Positions 24,735 to 33,696 of a stretch of 64,000 nt of DNA are shown here, in pieces (position 1 is the stretch's first letter; each line of letters starts with the position of its first letter). Source of the DNA: JBCAWW01 sp039024315 (GTDB lineage Bacteria > Bacteroidota > Bacteroidia > J057); the NCBI GenBank assembly GCA_039024315.1, contig JBCCQN010000001.1:134784-198783 (forward strand), read 5' to 3'. The position numbers and the translations under genes were made by a program. The notes below the pieces were generated by a model, which did no database searches, was not told the DNA's origin, and was given only the letters and a program-made list of their open reading frames with translations.

Positions 24735-27230
24735 TTATCCAATTCCTGTGCCACCCGAATTGATTTGATTACGGGCTGCCGGAGGCAAGAGGGCCAACAA
24801 GGCATTGATCACCTGTCTGAGGCGCGCATCATTGCCCACTTCGATGGCCTGATCTCCCTGTCTGATCAAATCTTGCGCCTTCGCGGGCGAAGTAAAGGTG
24901 CCATACCAACCATTGCGCAGCTGCATGAAGAAATTTCGAATGAAGTTACTGTTGTTCCACTTAATGCGGAAGCTCAGGCGCCTAACGCGATTGATCAATT
25001 CCTGTATCTTGAGCGTACTATTGGTGGATAAAGTCGATTTCTCTTCATTCATCATTTTGGTGAAGAGCTTTTGATCTTCTTCGCCTGGCGTATAATACTC
25101 CAAGACATCTTCCATCTCACGCTTCACCTTAAAATACTCCTGCTTTACGCGAATAAGGTATTTATCACGGGTGATTTCGTCGACCTTGCGCGCGATTTTA
25201 CGCTTTTGGTCTTCGAGTTGGAATTTGGTATCCGTTACGTCATCCTCCTTCAGACGCTTACATTTGTCGGCAATGTCCAAAATTTCATATTCGAGATCGA
25301 CTAGTTTTTGCGCCGTCTCATAATTGTCTTGCATTTCTGCTTCTTCGATCTCCTTGCGGATCTTGTCGGCGAGAGCGTAGAGTTCTTCCGCTAGTCGCGG
25401 AACGTTTACCGCTCGCTCCGAAGGACTAAAAGCATTTTCATACTCTTGGTCCGTCATCATCAAGTAAGCTTGAATGCTCAAGTCTCGTGATTCGCTCATC
25501 TCCAAGGTGATCTCCACATCAGAACCAGCAATCAAATCGCGCTCTAACTCAGTACCAGAGATTCGGATAAAGCCAATCGTCTGATTAGCAGCTGGTAAAG
25601 CAGTGCCAGGTCCTTCAACGATTGAAATCGTCAAATGCTCATTCGAGCCCTTAGCAATGGTCCGAGTAATCTGCTTTGTGATCGTCTTGCGGACCGGCAA
25701 GACGGTATTTTTCTCAAAAACCACCTCAAGTACAGTAGTGAGATTTTCTACATCATCTACCTCTAGGCAAATATCATTGGGCAGCGGCTGACCGACTACG
25801 CTATATCGTCCTTGCGTAATCCCAATAGCGGGTACATCTAGCGGCAATGAGTTGTTTTGCTCATCGAGGACGCGTAAGCTAAAGGTATTAAAGGTATCCT
25901 TGACAAGGGGTAGGTCTTCCTCAATCTGCTCCTGCAAAGGCTTGAGTCCTGTATCAAACCCTCCATCACCACGGGTAATGCGGTAAAAAAGACCTTCAGT
26001 TTTGCCTTCAAACTTGGCGGTAAAGTACTCGGTCAGCTCTTGGGTAGCTTTTTGATAAGCTACTTTTACCTGTATGCCCTGAAACTGCGTGTCTCCCATG
26101 GGGATTTCTACGGCTGGGGCCGAACGCTTAGTACTTTGTGTACCCGCATAGAAGGCTGCTCCTACCGCCACGGCAGTAGTGGGGTCGATGCGAGTATTGA
26201 CCTCAATATTGAGCTGTTGGGCGACTTGCTCCCTCACATAAGGGATGTAAGTTGAACCCCCAACCATTAAGACAAATTTGAGTTGCTCAGGATTTAGGGA
26301 GTTTCGCTGCACAATATTGCGCATCATCTCGAGGGTTTTTTCGAGATAGGGCGCCAAAATGGCCTCAAACTCTGCTCGCTTAATGGTGAAGAGGATTTCA
26401 AGCTCATTGCCTTCATCATCTTCGGTCTCAAATTCGATTTCAGCATCTGGCTGCGTCGAGAGCTGGACTTTGGCATCTTCTGCTAGTAAAAGCAATTTGT
26501 GATAGAGGCCGTTGTATTTTCCGCTGGCGGAACGCATTTGATTTAGCAAATCTTCGAACTTGCCTTTTTCTTCCAAATGCGGGATAAGTAATTGTTCTAC
26601 AATTGCTTGGTCAAAGTCAGTTCCTCCTAAGAAGTTGTCTCCTTCGTGGTCAAGGACCTGCATTTCGCCATCATGGATCTTGATGAGGGCTACATCAAAG
26701 GTGCCTCCTCCCAAGTCATAAACCAGCCATTGGCCTTCTTCAAACTTATCGGCTTCGTCCTGATTGGCGTAGGCCAAACTGGCCGCAATTGGCTCTTGCA
26801 ATAGCTTAACTGATTCAAAACCCGCATACTCCCCGGCTTTGCGGGTAGCATTGGATTGCACCGTATCGAAGGAAGCGGGGATGGTAATCACCGCCGATTC
26901 TACTTTCTCTCCTGTATGGACAAAGTTTTTGAGCTCTTTGAGCACATAAGCAGATAAATCCGCCGGGCTTATAGCGCCTTGTACCCCTTCCACCTGATAG
27001 GTTTCATTGGTACCCATCTTACGCTTAAATGAACCAATAACGCGCTTAGGCGCCTTGGCTAAATATTCTCTGGCCTTGTCGCCTACGACTATACGATTTT
27101 GACGAAAAGCGACAACGGATGGCAAGGTGTCTTTTTGACCGATGGGATTGCGAAAGATTACCACTTGACCTTTTTCAAATTTGGCGATGGCCGAATTGGT
27201 CGTTCCCAGGTCTATACCGAAATTGATCAT
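24735..27230 (-). CDS. Divergent Hsp70 (DnaK-like) protein with long helical C-terminus
   Basis: 831 residues, much longer than DnaK (about 640). The ATPase domain (about 1-385) is well preserved: GIDLGTTNSAIA (phosphate 1), VYDLGGGTFDVALI (phosphate 2), LMVGGSTYIPYVRE (adenosine) and IDPTTAVAVGAAFYAG. After it, a beta-rich substrate-domain-like region (about 400-600) is poorly conserved, and residues about 600-800 are a long charged helical or coiled-coil region replacing the usual lid. The end (GTGIG) does not match the DnaK EEVD-like tail. Its ATG overlaps the stop of the GrpE-like gene by 4 bases (ATGA), so the two are translationally coupled. It is a specialised, not housekeeping, Hsp70. 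Two loop-variant mini-hairpins lie inside (25388, 26521). Confidence 0.93.
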   Translation of the reverse strand: MINFGIDLGTTNSAIAKFEKGQVVIFRNPIGQKDTLPSVVAFRQNRIVVGDKAREYLAKAPKRVIGSFKRKMGTNETYQVEGVQGAISPADLSAYVLKELKNFVHTGEKVESAVITIPASFDTVQSNATRKAGEYAGFESVKLLQEPIAASLAYANQDEADKFEEGQWLVYDLGGGTFDVALIKIHDGEMQVLDHEGDNFLGGTDFDQAIVEQLLIPHLEEKGKFEDLLNQMRSASGKYNGLYHKLLLLAEDAKVQLSTQPDAEIEFETEDDEGNELEILFTIKRAEFEAILAPYLEKTLEMMRNIVQRNSLNPEQLKFVLMVGGSTYIPYVREQVAQQLNIEVNTRIDPTTAVAVGAAFYAGTQSTKRSAPAVEIPMGDTQFQGIQVKVAYQKATQELTEYFTAKFEGKTEGLFYRITRGDGGFDTGLKPLQEQIEEDLPLVKDTFNTFSLRVLDEQNNSLPLDVPAIGITQGRYSVVGQPLPNDICLEVDDVENLTTVLEVVFEKNTVLPVRKTITKQITRTIAKGSNEHLTISIVEGPGTALPAANQTIGFIRISGTELERDLIAGSDVEITLEMSESRDLSIQAYLMMTDQEYENAFSPSERAVNVPRLAEELYALADKIRKEIEEAEMQDNYETAQKLVDLEYEILDIADKCKRLKEDDVTDTKFQLEDQKRKIARKVDEITRDKYLIRVKQEYFKVKREMEDVLEYYTPGEEDQKLFTKMMNEEKSTLSTNSTLKIQELINRVRRLSFRIKWNNSNFIRNFFMQLRNGWYGTFTSPAKAQDLIRQGDQAIEVGNDARLRQVINALLALLPPAARNQINSGGTGIG

Positions 27231-27568
27231 TTACTTTGTTTTGCTGCTACAATGACGAGCCCCAATTGCAAAAGTTGTACAGAAGGGCCTTCTTTGAGGT
27301 GTATGATGGGTTTTAGTACCTCTGTGATCACTAAATTTTCGCTGTATTCGCCAGCGATAGAGGCTTCACAATCGGTACGGGTTTCATCATAGCGTTCCCC
27401 AAGGGGATCATGAAAAAAAAGTCCTAGGTCCTCTAGACTCTCTCTCATGCGACGAAGGTTACGCTGCGCTTTTTGGCCGTTTTCTAATTTGTTGAGTTTT
27501 TTTTCGAGATCAAATAGCTGATTGACCAAAGGAAGGAGAGAAGTATGACTAAGACTTGTTTGATCCAT
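27227..27568 (-). CDS. GrpE-like small partner of the Hsp70-like protein
   Basis: 113 residues from the ATG at 27568; the longer frame overlaps the lipid kinase gene. The N-terminal half is a coiled coil (LVNQLFDLEKKLNKLENGQK). The second half has RRMRESLEDLGLFFHDPLGERYDETRTDC, which recalls the GrpE beta-domain pattern (G...FDP..GE....), and ends in a short beta-rich part (NLVITEVLKPIIHLKEGPSV). GrpE releases ADP from Hsp70, and the 4-base overlap with the Hsp70-like gene fits such a role. The similarity is short, so the assignment is inference. A mini-hairpin variant (27392-27406, CCCC-AA-GGGG) lies inside the frame. Confidence 0.72.
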   Translation of the reverse strand: MDQTSLSHTSLLPLVNQLFDLEKKLNKLENGQKAQRNLRRMRESLEDLGLFFHDPLGERYDETRTDCEASIAGEYSENLVITEVLKPIIHLKEGPSVQLLQLGLVIVAAKQSK

Positions 27569-27605
27569 AATTGAACTTACGAAAGGTAGCGAGAAAGTTT
27601 CCAGA

Positions 27606-28520
27606 CTAAGGTACAATAAAGCGTACACGGCCCGGTAAAATATGGAAGCTAGCTGGACTGTAACCGATAAATTCTCCATCGGCTTCGATAGGCAGGGGAG
27701 TGGGGCCATCTATATCCAGCTCAGTCAATCGCTCAAAACCGACCTTGGGGTGCGTATAAATCTTCCCGTTGTACAACTTGATGAGATGTCTGATCACTTC
27801 CCCACGACTGAGATCACCGATGGTAGTAAAATCAAACTTGCCGTCAAAAGGATCGGCATCAGGTACCAATTGCATGCCCCCTCCATTGTAGCGACAAAGG
27901 CCAATGGTGGTCAGAAGCATGGGCTTAGCCGACTGATCGTTCACAGCATGTGAAAGCGTAACATAAGACCATAAAGTGCGAAAAACCAAAGCCAGATAGA
28001 GTACCGTCCCTTTAAGCCCTCCTTTTTTTAGCCGCAAACTTGCCTTGACTACTTCCGCCTCAAAACCGGTACCTGCTACATTGCAAAAGTAGCGTTCCGC
28101 TATTTGTCCCCTCTCTTGGTATTTGATCAGTCCTATATCTTGCATTTTGCTATTTCCTCGCGCAATAATCGCAACGGCTTTACGGATACTTTTGGGGATA
28201 TGGTGGGTTTTTACCCAATCATTACCAGTTCCCAAAGGTAGGACTGCCAAAAAAATATTATGAGTCGAGACCTTTGTTTGCCGCATAAAACTATTGACAA
28301 TATGGTGGAGGGTTCCGTCCCCTCCCGCAGCGATAAAATGCCGATGACCAGCTGCTAACAAATCCTCAATGATGCGCTGTTGCTCTTTAAAACCTTGCGG
28401 GAAGTGCCACGAAAAAGCCAGCTCGTTTTTGCGAAGATGCGCCTCTATCCGTGCTTTTTTTATCGACCATCTCCCGCCACCCGCAATCGGATTGGCTATG
28501 ATTTTCCAGCTCTCTGCCAT
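27606..28520 (-). CDS. Diacylglycerol/lipid kinase family protein
   Basis: 304 residues, cytoplasmic, of the DagK/YegS/BmrU family that phosphorylates lipid hydroxyls with ATP. Visible signatures: NPIAGGGRWSIKKA at the N-terminus, AAGGDGTLHHIVNSF (nucleotide binding, about 83-97), AVLPLGTGNDWVKT (about 113-127), and near the C-terminus FDFTTIGDLSRGEV and IEADGEFIG. Length and motif order are normal. It is the first gene of the minus-strand run; the GrpE-like gene starts 37 bases after its stop, so it may share the transcript. The native substrate cannot be told from sequence. Confidence 0.93.
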   Translation of the reverse strand: MAESWKIIANPIAGGGRWSIKKARIEAHLRKNELAFSWHFPQGFKEQQRIIEDLLAAGHRHFIAAGGDGTLHHIVNSFMRQTKVSTHNIFLAVLPLGTGNDWVKTHHIPKSIRKAVAIIARGNSKMQDIGLIKYQERGQIAERYFCNVAGTGFEAEVVKASLRLKKGGLKGTVLYLALVFRTLWSYVTLSHAVNDQSAKPMLLTTIGLCRYNGGGMQLVPDADPFDGKFDFTTIGDLSRGEVIRHLIKLYNGKIYTHPKVGFERLTELDIDGPTPLPIEADGEFIGYSPASFHILPGRVRFIVP

Positions 28521-28617
28521 TTATAACTTACATATGTAAGGTAGAGATACAATAAGAGACCGTCCCAAGCGTAATCAAATCCCTACCTTTAGGAAAGATA
28601 GAAGATTTTGCGTGCCT

Positions 28618-29079
28618 ATGACAATTCTGGCTTTTCCTTTTCGAAATACCTGCTTTTGCCTATTCCTCATGCTGCTGCTATTGAGCTGTGATAACAAGGA
28701 CCAAATTCGTTTGGCAAATTTGCAAGCCAAATCGGATAGCCTCACTAAAGAAACACAAGCTCTCCGCAAGGAAAATGCTCTTTTATTAGAAACCGTCGGT
28801 GAACGTTTAGTGGTCGGCTTTGAAGTGCAAATTGGCGCTTTTGAGCGTTTTGATATCAATGCTTATGACTCCGAGCTACTGCGTTTGCAGGAGATTAGAG
28901 AAGAGGGGATGAATAAGTATGTCTTAGGACGTTTTCGCAAATTTGAGGAAGCTGAAGCCTTTTTAGCGGATACGAAAAAGATGGGCATCGAGGATGCTTT
29001 TATCGCCGGTATCGTGGATGGGCAGAGGACCACCGTTGCCGCCGCCAAAGAGGCGGCAAAGCAATTTTACGGTGATTAG
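28618..29079 (+). CDS. Lipoprotein with coiled coil and SPOR-like domain
   Basis: 153 residues from the ATG at 28618; GTG at 28612 is an alternative. A lipoprotein signal (FCLFLMLLLLSC) has the lipidated Cys near residue 24. Next is a short coiled coil (ANLQAKSDSLTKETQALRKE) and a C-terminal domain with the SPOR pattern (VVGFEVQIGAFERFD, then YVLGRFRKFEEAEAFLADTK and DAFIAGIVDG). SPOR domains bind peptidoglycan, often at the septum. Likely an envelope protein. Divergent from the lipid kinase. Confidence 0.83.
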   Translation: MTILAFPFRNTCFCLFLMLLLLSCDNKDQIRLANLQAKSDSLTKETQALRKENALLLETVGERLVVGFEVQIGAFERFDINAYDSELLRLQEIREEGMNKYVLGRFRKFEEAEAFLADTKKMGIEDAFIAGIVDGQRTTVAAAKEAAKQFYGD

Positions 29080-29190
29080 GCGTACGACTCAAAGTACAAC
29101 ATGAAATTTATCGGAAGAATCTGGACTTATTTTTGACTTTCCAGATTCATTATCATTGATCCATGCCCTTGGGCTTTGGCAAAAGATGAT

Positions 29191-29415
29191 TTATTCGGAA
29201 ACTAAAGTGCTCGGCTTCTTTGCCGGACGAGGAGCAGCTTGTTTTACTGGGCTAAAGCTAATTTTAACTGCCAACAAGCAGGAAACTAGCAATGGGAAAG
29301 AAAGCAATACGATCGCTAGCTGATCAATTAAAATACCTCCTATAACACAGGCCATCATCAATGCAAAACGGAGCATAATTGTTTCGATGCTGGCTTCAAA
29401 CATTTCAATTTTCAT
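29191..29415 (-). CDS. Small membrane protein, function unknown
   Basis: 74 residues with one long or two short hydrophobic segments (MLRFALMMACVIGGILI, LAIVLLSFPLLVSCLLAV) and a Pro/Lys/Ala-rich tail (AAPRPAKKPS). I recognise no family and no strong promoter. The hydrophobic pattern and a clean ATG make it a plausible gene, but it could be chance. Confidence 0.5.
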   Translation of the reverse strand: MKIEMFEASIETIMLRFALMMACVIGGILIDQLAIVLLSFPLLVSCLLAVKISFSPVKQAAPRPAKKPSTLVSE

Positions 29416-29544
29416 CTCAATTTGATTTAGAGTAATTGTGAATACCCACGCAATCTAGGACTCATGTTTTTGCAAAAAGATGCCAAAAGGCAATTAGGTT
29501 TGTGATTTTTATCATCTTTAGCGTCATTGAGTAAAACAACAGAC

Positions 29545-30006
29545 ATGAAAACGCTTTTTACCCTATCTCTATTTTTTGTCTTCCTAGCGGAGAACGTTCA
29601 GTCGCAGGTTTTCCTCCTTCAATATCCAAATGCAGAAGCACAAATTGAGCAAAAGTCTGTTATTGAACTGGATCTTAGCCTGTTAGCTCAATACCCTAAA
29701 TTGCAGCTTGAATTATGGCATAAGGAGGAGCTGATTGATTTTGTAGTGCTCCCTGCGGGAACGCTGACCTATGGTTGGATGATGGAGAAACAGAGAGCCT
29801 CCAAGCATTATCAGATTAGAGTCGTCTCAGCAATAGATGCTAGCTTACTGGCTCAGTCTGAACGATTTGAGATTGCAAGTACCCCTTTGGCTCTCACGGC
29901 TAAAGTAGCTGTGATTGGCTCGACCCTTGGCTTAGTTGGCGCTGGTGTGCTTACTTTATTTAGGGGACAACAACTCAGCCGTCCTGAAGGGACTCCCATC
30001 AGATAA
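29545..30006 (+). CDS. Exported protein with C-terminal helix, function unknown
   Basis: 153 residues from the ATG at 29545, which starts a signal peptide (MKTLFTLSLFFVFLAENVQS); the TTG at 29527 is less likely. The mature part is beta-rich (IELDLSLLAQYPKLQLELWH, HYQIRVVSAIDASLLAQSE), followed by one hydrophobic helix (KVAVIGSTLGLVGAGVLTLF) near the C-terminus and a short basic tail. This suggests a periplasmic domain held by a C-terminal anchor. No family recognised. It precedes the glycan operon on the same strand by 73 bases, without an evident link. Confidence 0.65.
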   Translation: MKTLFTLSLFFVFLAENVQSQVFLLQYPNAEAQIEQKSVIELDLSLLAQYPKLQLELWHKEELIDFVVLPAGTLTYGWMMEKQRASKHYQIRVVSAIDASLLAQSERFEIASTPLALTAKVAVIGSTLGLVGAGVLTLFRGQQLSRPEGTPIR

Positions 30007-30079
30007 GGGGTTTGTTGATGGTTGGATAATACATTAAATGTACTTTTAAATACTTGGATTGCTTGTGATATTCACAAGC

Positions 30080-31195
30080 GTGAAGATTATCCATATTATA
30101 CTTGGCAAAGCACGTCTTGATCGCATGAACGGGATCAACAAGGTCGTGCACAACCTTGCGCTTCATCAAGCAGCCATTGGGCATGATGTAAGCCTTTGGG
30201 GGATTACTCCCACGCCCAATCTAGAAGTACCACCACGCGCTTACAAACTACGTTTTTTTCAGGCCACCAAGTTCGTCTTTGGCCTAGATAAAGGACTGCA
30301 AAAAGCCATTAAGGAGCTAAAAGGGGAGGAGGTAACTTTTCATTTACACGGAGGATTTATTCCGGTATACTTTAGGGTGGCTTTTGAGCTGGTACGCAAT
30401 AAACTGCCTTATGTAGTTTGTCCGCATGGCGCCTTGACGCCCGGAGCATGGCAGGTAAATTCGCTCAAGAAAAAATGGTATTTCCGCATTTTTGATGCTT
30501 TCATCTTGCGGAATGCGGCGGCAGTTCAGTTTCTCGGTGAGACGCAGTTCCACGCAGTGGATAAGCTCTTACCTCTCCAACGCAAGGTATTGATCCCCAA
30601 TGGTCAAAATCTGGAAGAGTTAGACTTTGACTGGGCACCTATGGACCGTCCCCAAGCACCTATCATCAGCTTTTGCGGGCGATTGGACGCTCGTACCAAA
30701 GGACTAGACCTGCTCTTTGCGGCTTTGCAGGCACATGCTAAAGAAGGGGGGCGATGTCATTTGTGGATTATCGGCGATGGGGAAGACAGAGAATGGCTCA
30801 AAAATGAAGCTAATGACCGAGAGATAGCCGACAGAATTGTCTTTTGGGGCAGTCAATACGGTAACGAAAAACTAAACCTTCTCGCGCATAGCGATGCCTT
30901 CGTCCACACCTCCCGTAATGAGGGCATGCCGACTGGAGTCCTAGAGGCAGCAGGCTTAGGCTTACCGTGCATCCTCAGTCCAGAAACGAATCTAGCTGGC
31001 ATATTTGCGGAGCACCAAGCAGGTTGGCGAGCCGATCCTAATACCGCGGAAGCTATTACCGACGCCCTCCATCAAGTGGAGCAAGCGTGGGAAACCCAAC
31101 AAATTAAATCCTTAGGCCACAACGCCAAAGAGTTGGTTGCGACAGAGTTTAACTGGCACCGCATCGCGGAACGAGTACTCGAGGCCTATGAATAA
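30080..31195 (+). CDS. Glycosyltransferase, GT4 type
   Basis: 371 residues from the GTG at 30080, chosen because MKIIHIILGKARLDRMNGIN is a normal GT4 start; an upstream TTG at 30059 is possible. GT-B fold: the N-terminal domain has VVHNLALHQAAIGHDVSLWG and HLHGGFIPVY; the C-terminal domain has FCGRLDARTKGLDLLFAAL, LWIIGDGEDREWLKNEA, HTSRNEGMPTGVLEAAGLGLPC (EX7E donor-binding motif) and TNLAGIF. It transfers a sugar from a nucleotide-sugar to a growing glycan at the cytoplasmic face of the membrane. It opens a tight operon; the next gene overlaps its end by 8 bases. A mini-hairpin variant (31159-31173, loop GAT) lies near its 3' end. Confidence 0.93.
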   Translation: MKIIHIILGKARLDRMNGINKVVHNLALHQAAIGHDVSLWGITPTPNLEVPPRAYKLRFFQATKFVFGLDKGLQKAIKELKGEEVTFHLHGGFIPVYFRVAFELVRNKLPYVVCPHGALTPGAWQVNSLKKKWYFRIFDAFILRNAAAVQFLGETQFHAVDKLLPLQRKVLIPNGQNLEELDFDWAPMDRPQAPIISFCGRLDARTKGLDLLFAALQAHAKEGGRCHLWIIGDGEDREWLKNEANDREIADRIVFWGSQYGNEKLNLLAHSDAFVHTSRNEGMPTGVLEAAGLGLPCILSPETNLAGIFAEHQAGWRADPNTAEAITDALHQVEQAWETQQIKSLGHNAKELVATEFNWHRIAERVLEAYE

Positions 31196-32468
31196 AGCTC
31201 ATCATTTAGTAGAAAAAAGTGGGCAGGCCTTATTTGTTCTGTTCATCATTGTGATGATCCTCCGGATCAACACCTACTTTATGGTGTCTGAAAATCCCAC
31301 CATCACCCGAATCTTCAAAACCGGCTTACGGACGGCTTTGACGGGGGCTAGCTTTTTGATGCTACGCAGTATTGTCCAAAACGGCGTACAAACACGCTTT
31401 AAGTGGGAAAACATATTGGCCTTCTTAATCTATCTACTTTATCTATTTCTGGGCTTTGCCTCACTGCTTTGGTCTTCCGATCCGGGATGGTCGGGGCTTC
31501 AAATAGCGATGGATTTGGAGTGTGTCTTCTTTGTACTCTACTATTGGAAGGCGCTGTTGGCCTTTAATGATCAAGCACATATTCGCAAAAAAATCCCTTT
31601 TGATTATATCCTTTGGGTCTCTATTTCGTGGGTCGCTGCTTCCTTTTTGGTAGGAGCGGTGGCGGTTCCAGATACTTTTTTTCGGGGGACGCACGGTGGA
31701 GAAGTACAACGCCTTGGCGGTTGGGTGATCAATCCCAACGAGCTAGGGATGCTATGTGTAGTGGGAGCGGGTGGTTTGTATGTCAATTTGATGCGAGTTG
31801 GGCTTTCTACCTGGAAGGTGATTGCGTGGATTATCATATTGGTGGCTTTAGTCTTGACACAAAGTAGATCCTCATTGATCAGCTTTTTTATGACTACCCT
31901 CTACTTTGTGATGATCTCTGGTCGGGCCAAATTGATTGTACCAACTATCGTGATTGGAGCGGTGGCGGCACCGGTGGTCTTCTTTACCATTTTTGTCAAG
32001 GATGGCGATGTCGGGGAGGTAATGAGCATGACGGGACGTCTCCCTTTTTGGGACGATCTACTTACCTATGGTTTTACAGACCGACCGCTATATGGTTTTG
32101 GCTTTATGCGGATACACTATAATACCAATTTTCCCAGTATCCACGCTTTTCCCGGGGCCATGACCCACAATACTTTTATGCAACTCCTACTCAATTTGGG
32201 CATGATGGGAGCAGTGGTTTGTGGCAGTCAAATGCTATTTACCTTTCGAGGATTTATGCGAGAAAAAGACCCTTATCTCCGCCATATTTTCATGGGCATG
32301 ATCTTCGGGATTTTGGTCAACTCCTTTACTGAGTTTGGGATTTTTGGCGATGCCAATTATGGGATCATGTTGTGGCTGTTTTTGGTGATGATGTTTGTCC
32401 TCAAAACCAACGATCGTCCCTTTTACAAACAAAAAGCAGGAATTTATGAACGTTATGTTGCAGTCTAG
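31188..32468 (+). CDS. O-antigen ligase/polymerase (Wzy-WaaL type) membrane protein
   Basis: 426 residues from the ATG at 31188, overlapping the previous stop. About eleven hydrophobic segments span the chain, with a large periplasmic loop late in the protein (TGRLPFWDDLLTYGFTDRPL ... YGFGFMRIHYN ... HAFPGAMTHNTFMQLLLNLG). The pattern WxxxL...PLxGxG and HNxxLQLL-like is the O-antigen ligase/polymerase family signature. These proteins polymerise or transfer lipid-linked glycans in the periplasm. Fits the surrounding glycosyltransferases. Ligase and polymerase cannot be separated from sequence. Confidence 0.88.
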   Translation: MNKAHHLVEKSGQALFVLFIIVMILRINTYFMVSENPTITRIFKTGLRTALTGASFLMLRSIVQNGVQTRFKWENILAFLIYLLYLFLGFASLLWSSDPGWSGLQIAMDLECVFFVLYYWKALLAFNDQAHIRKKIPFDYILWVSISWVAASFLVGAVAVPDTFFRGTHGGEVQRLGGWVINPNELGMLCVVGAGGLYVNLMRVGLSTWKVIAWIIILVALVLTQSRSSLISFFMTTLYFVMISGRAKLIVPTIVIGAVAAPVVFFTIFVKDGDVGEVMSMTGRLPFWDDLLTYGFTDRPLYGFGFMRIHYNTNFPSIHAFPGAMTHNTFMQLLLNLGMMGAVVCGSQMLFTFRGFMREKDPYLRHIFMGMIFGILVNSFTEFGIFGDANYGIMLWLFLVMMFVLKTNDRPFYKQKAGIYERYVAV

Positions 32469-33696
32469 AGAGACCCAAATAATAAAAGACATCTGGCAAG
32501 GTGTGCCTGGTAAAGTCTTGGCAAAACCGGGACCCGAGGCCATGCTCCAAGAGGTGAAATTGGATTGGGAAAAGCCTCATAAGGGCCAATCCTTTTCCTA
32601 TATCTGCAATCCCAACGGAACTATCCGCTGGATATTCCCTTCGGAGCAGACCTACCCAGTGCATTTAGCATTGTATAACTCTGCCCATTGGAAGGCGAGG
32701 CTCTACAAGGTGGGTACTCATATTGCCTACAAAACAGGATTTAAAGGCCCCTTGCTAAACGGTAAAGTGTGGCTGGCCGAGTTTGAAAAAAGTGCTTTAT
32801 ACGAAGCGATCAATAAGGTCAAACATAATGGCTACGCCATCTTTACGGGGACCGTAGGTGAAAATCGAAAAGGGATCGTCGCGATCAACCGAGGGAGTCA
32901 AACTACCCATTTCATCAAAGTCCCTTTGACCGAGCAATCAATTGAAAATGTTGCAAACGAAGCAGAAATTCTCGATCAGATCTACGGCTTTGACCTGCAA
33001 TACCTTAAGGTACCTGAAGTACAGCAAATCCCAGGACAAACCAGCGTGCTATTGTCTAATGTACGTCCAAAGGACGGACGCGAAGAAAATAGGTTGGCAG
33101 TAGGACATATCAGGGCGCTGAGCGAATTATACGCTGCGACTAAGCGTTCAGCAAGGCTGGGAAACCTAAAATACTACCAAGAAATCACCCAAAATTTATC
33201 CAGAATTCGCCAGCTCGAATTTGTAGATCAAAGTCTCAATCCGCGACAAATCATGACCCTAGCCAATGCCTTAGAGAGGGAATATCGGCGCTTAGACCCT
33301 AATGAGATGATCAAAGTGGCTTGGGCTCATGGCGATTTTACTTCTTGGAATATGTACCAATCTGATCGGGCCTTGCATGTCTATGACTGGGAATTGGCGC
33401 GACCAGATATGCCGATACTTTATGATGCCTTTCATTACCTCATCCAAACTGGGGTTTTGTTGCGACACCAATCCGCTCGTCAAATCGAAAAGGAACTCCT
33501 AAGAGCGCAAAGACTACCGGGAACACAAGAACTGTTAGACCGCTATGAGCTCAAGTTTGAAGAGCAATATCGCCGCTACCTACTGTATGTGGTTAGCTAT
33601 TACCTCCGGATTTACATGGACGAACCCAAACTACATATGCAAGTACAATGGCTGCTTGATTGTTGGGAAACCGCCTTTAACCGATTGCAAAAATGA
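32446..33696 (+). CDS. APH-fold kinase-like protein of the glycan operon
   Basis: 416 residues from the ATG at 32446, overlapping the previous gene by 23 bases. The C-terminal half has the aminoglycoside-phosphotransferase/choline-kinase-type catalytic motif AHGDFTSWNM (about 294-303) and the metal-binding VYDWELARPDMP (about 311-322). The N-terminal half (NGTIRWIFPSEQTYPVHLAL ... KVPLTEQSIENVANEAEIL) carries the lobe with a candidate ATP-binding Lys. It lies in a glycan operon next to a thymidylate-kinase-like gene, so a sugar, lipid-carrier or small-metabolite kinase is more likely than antibiotic resistance. Substrate unknown. Confidence 0.82.
   Translation: MNVMLQSRETQIIKDIWQGVPGKVLAKPGPEAMLQEVKLDWEKPHKGQSFSYICNPNGTIRWIFPSEQTYPVHLALYNSAHWKARLYKVGTHIAYKTGFKGPLLNGKVWLAEFEKSALYEAINKVKHNGYAIFTGTVGENRKGIVAINRGSQTTHFIKVPLTEQSIENVANEAEILDQIYGFDLQYLKVPEVQQIPGQTSVLLSNVRPKDGREENRLAVGHIRALSELYAATKRSARLGNLKYYQEITQNLSRIRQLEFVDQSLNPRQIMTLANALEREYRRLDPNEMIKVAWAHGDFTSWNMYQSDRALHVYDWELARPDMPILYDAFHYLIQTGVLLRHQSARQIEKELLRAQRLPGTQELLDRYELKFEEQYRRYLLYVVSYYLRIYMDEPKLHMQVQWLLDCWETAFNRLQK
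33144..33159 (+). repeat. Mini-hairpin with AAG loop, stem CAGC/GCTG, inside a gene
   Basis: GCGTT, then CAGC-AAG-GCTG, in the APH-fold gene. The same loop type occurs at 40771-40786 with another stem (CGGC/GCCG). Confidence 0.6.

Noticed and set aside
32446..33696. Antibiotic resistance phosphotransferase
   Set aside because: The APH-type catalytic motif is present, but the gene is translationally linked to glycan genes and the fold serves many other kinases.
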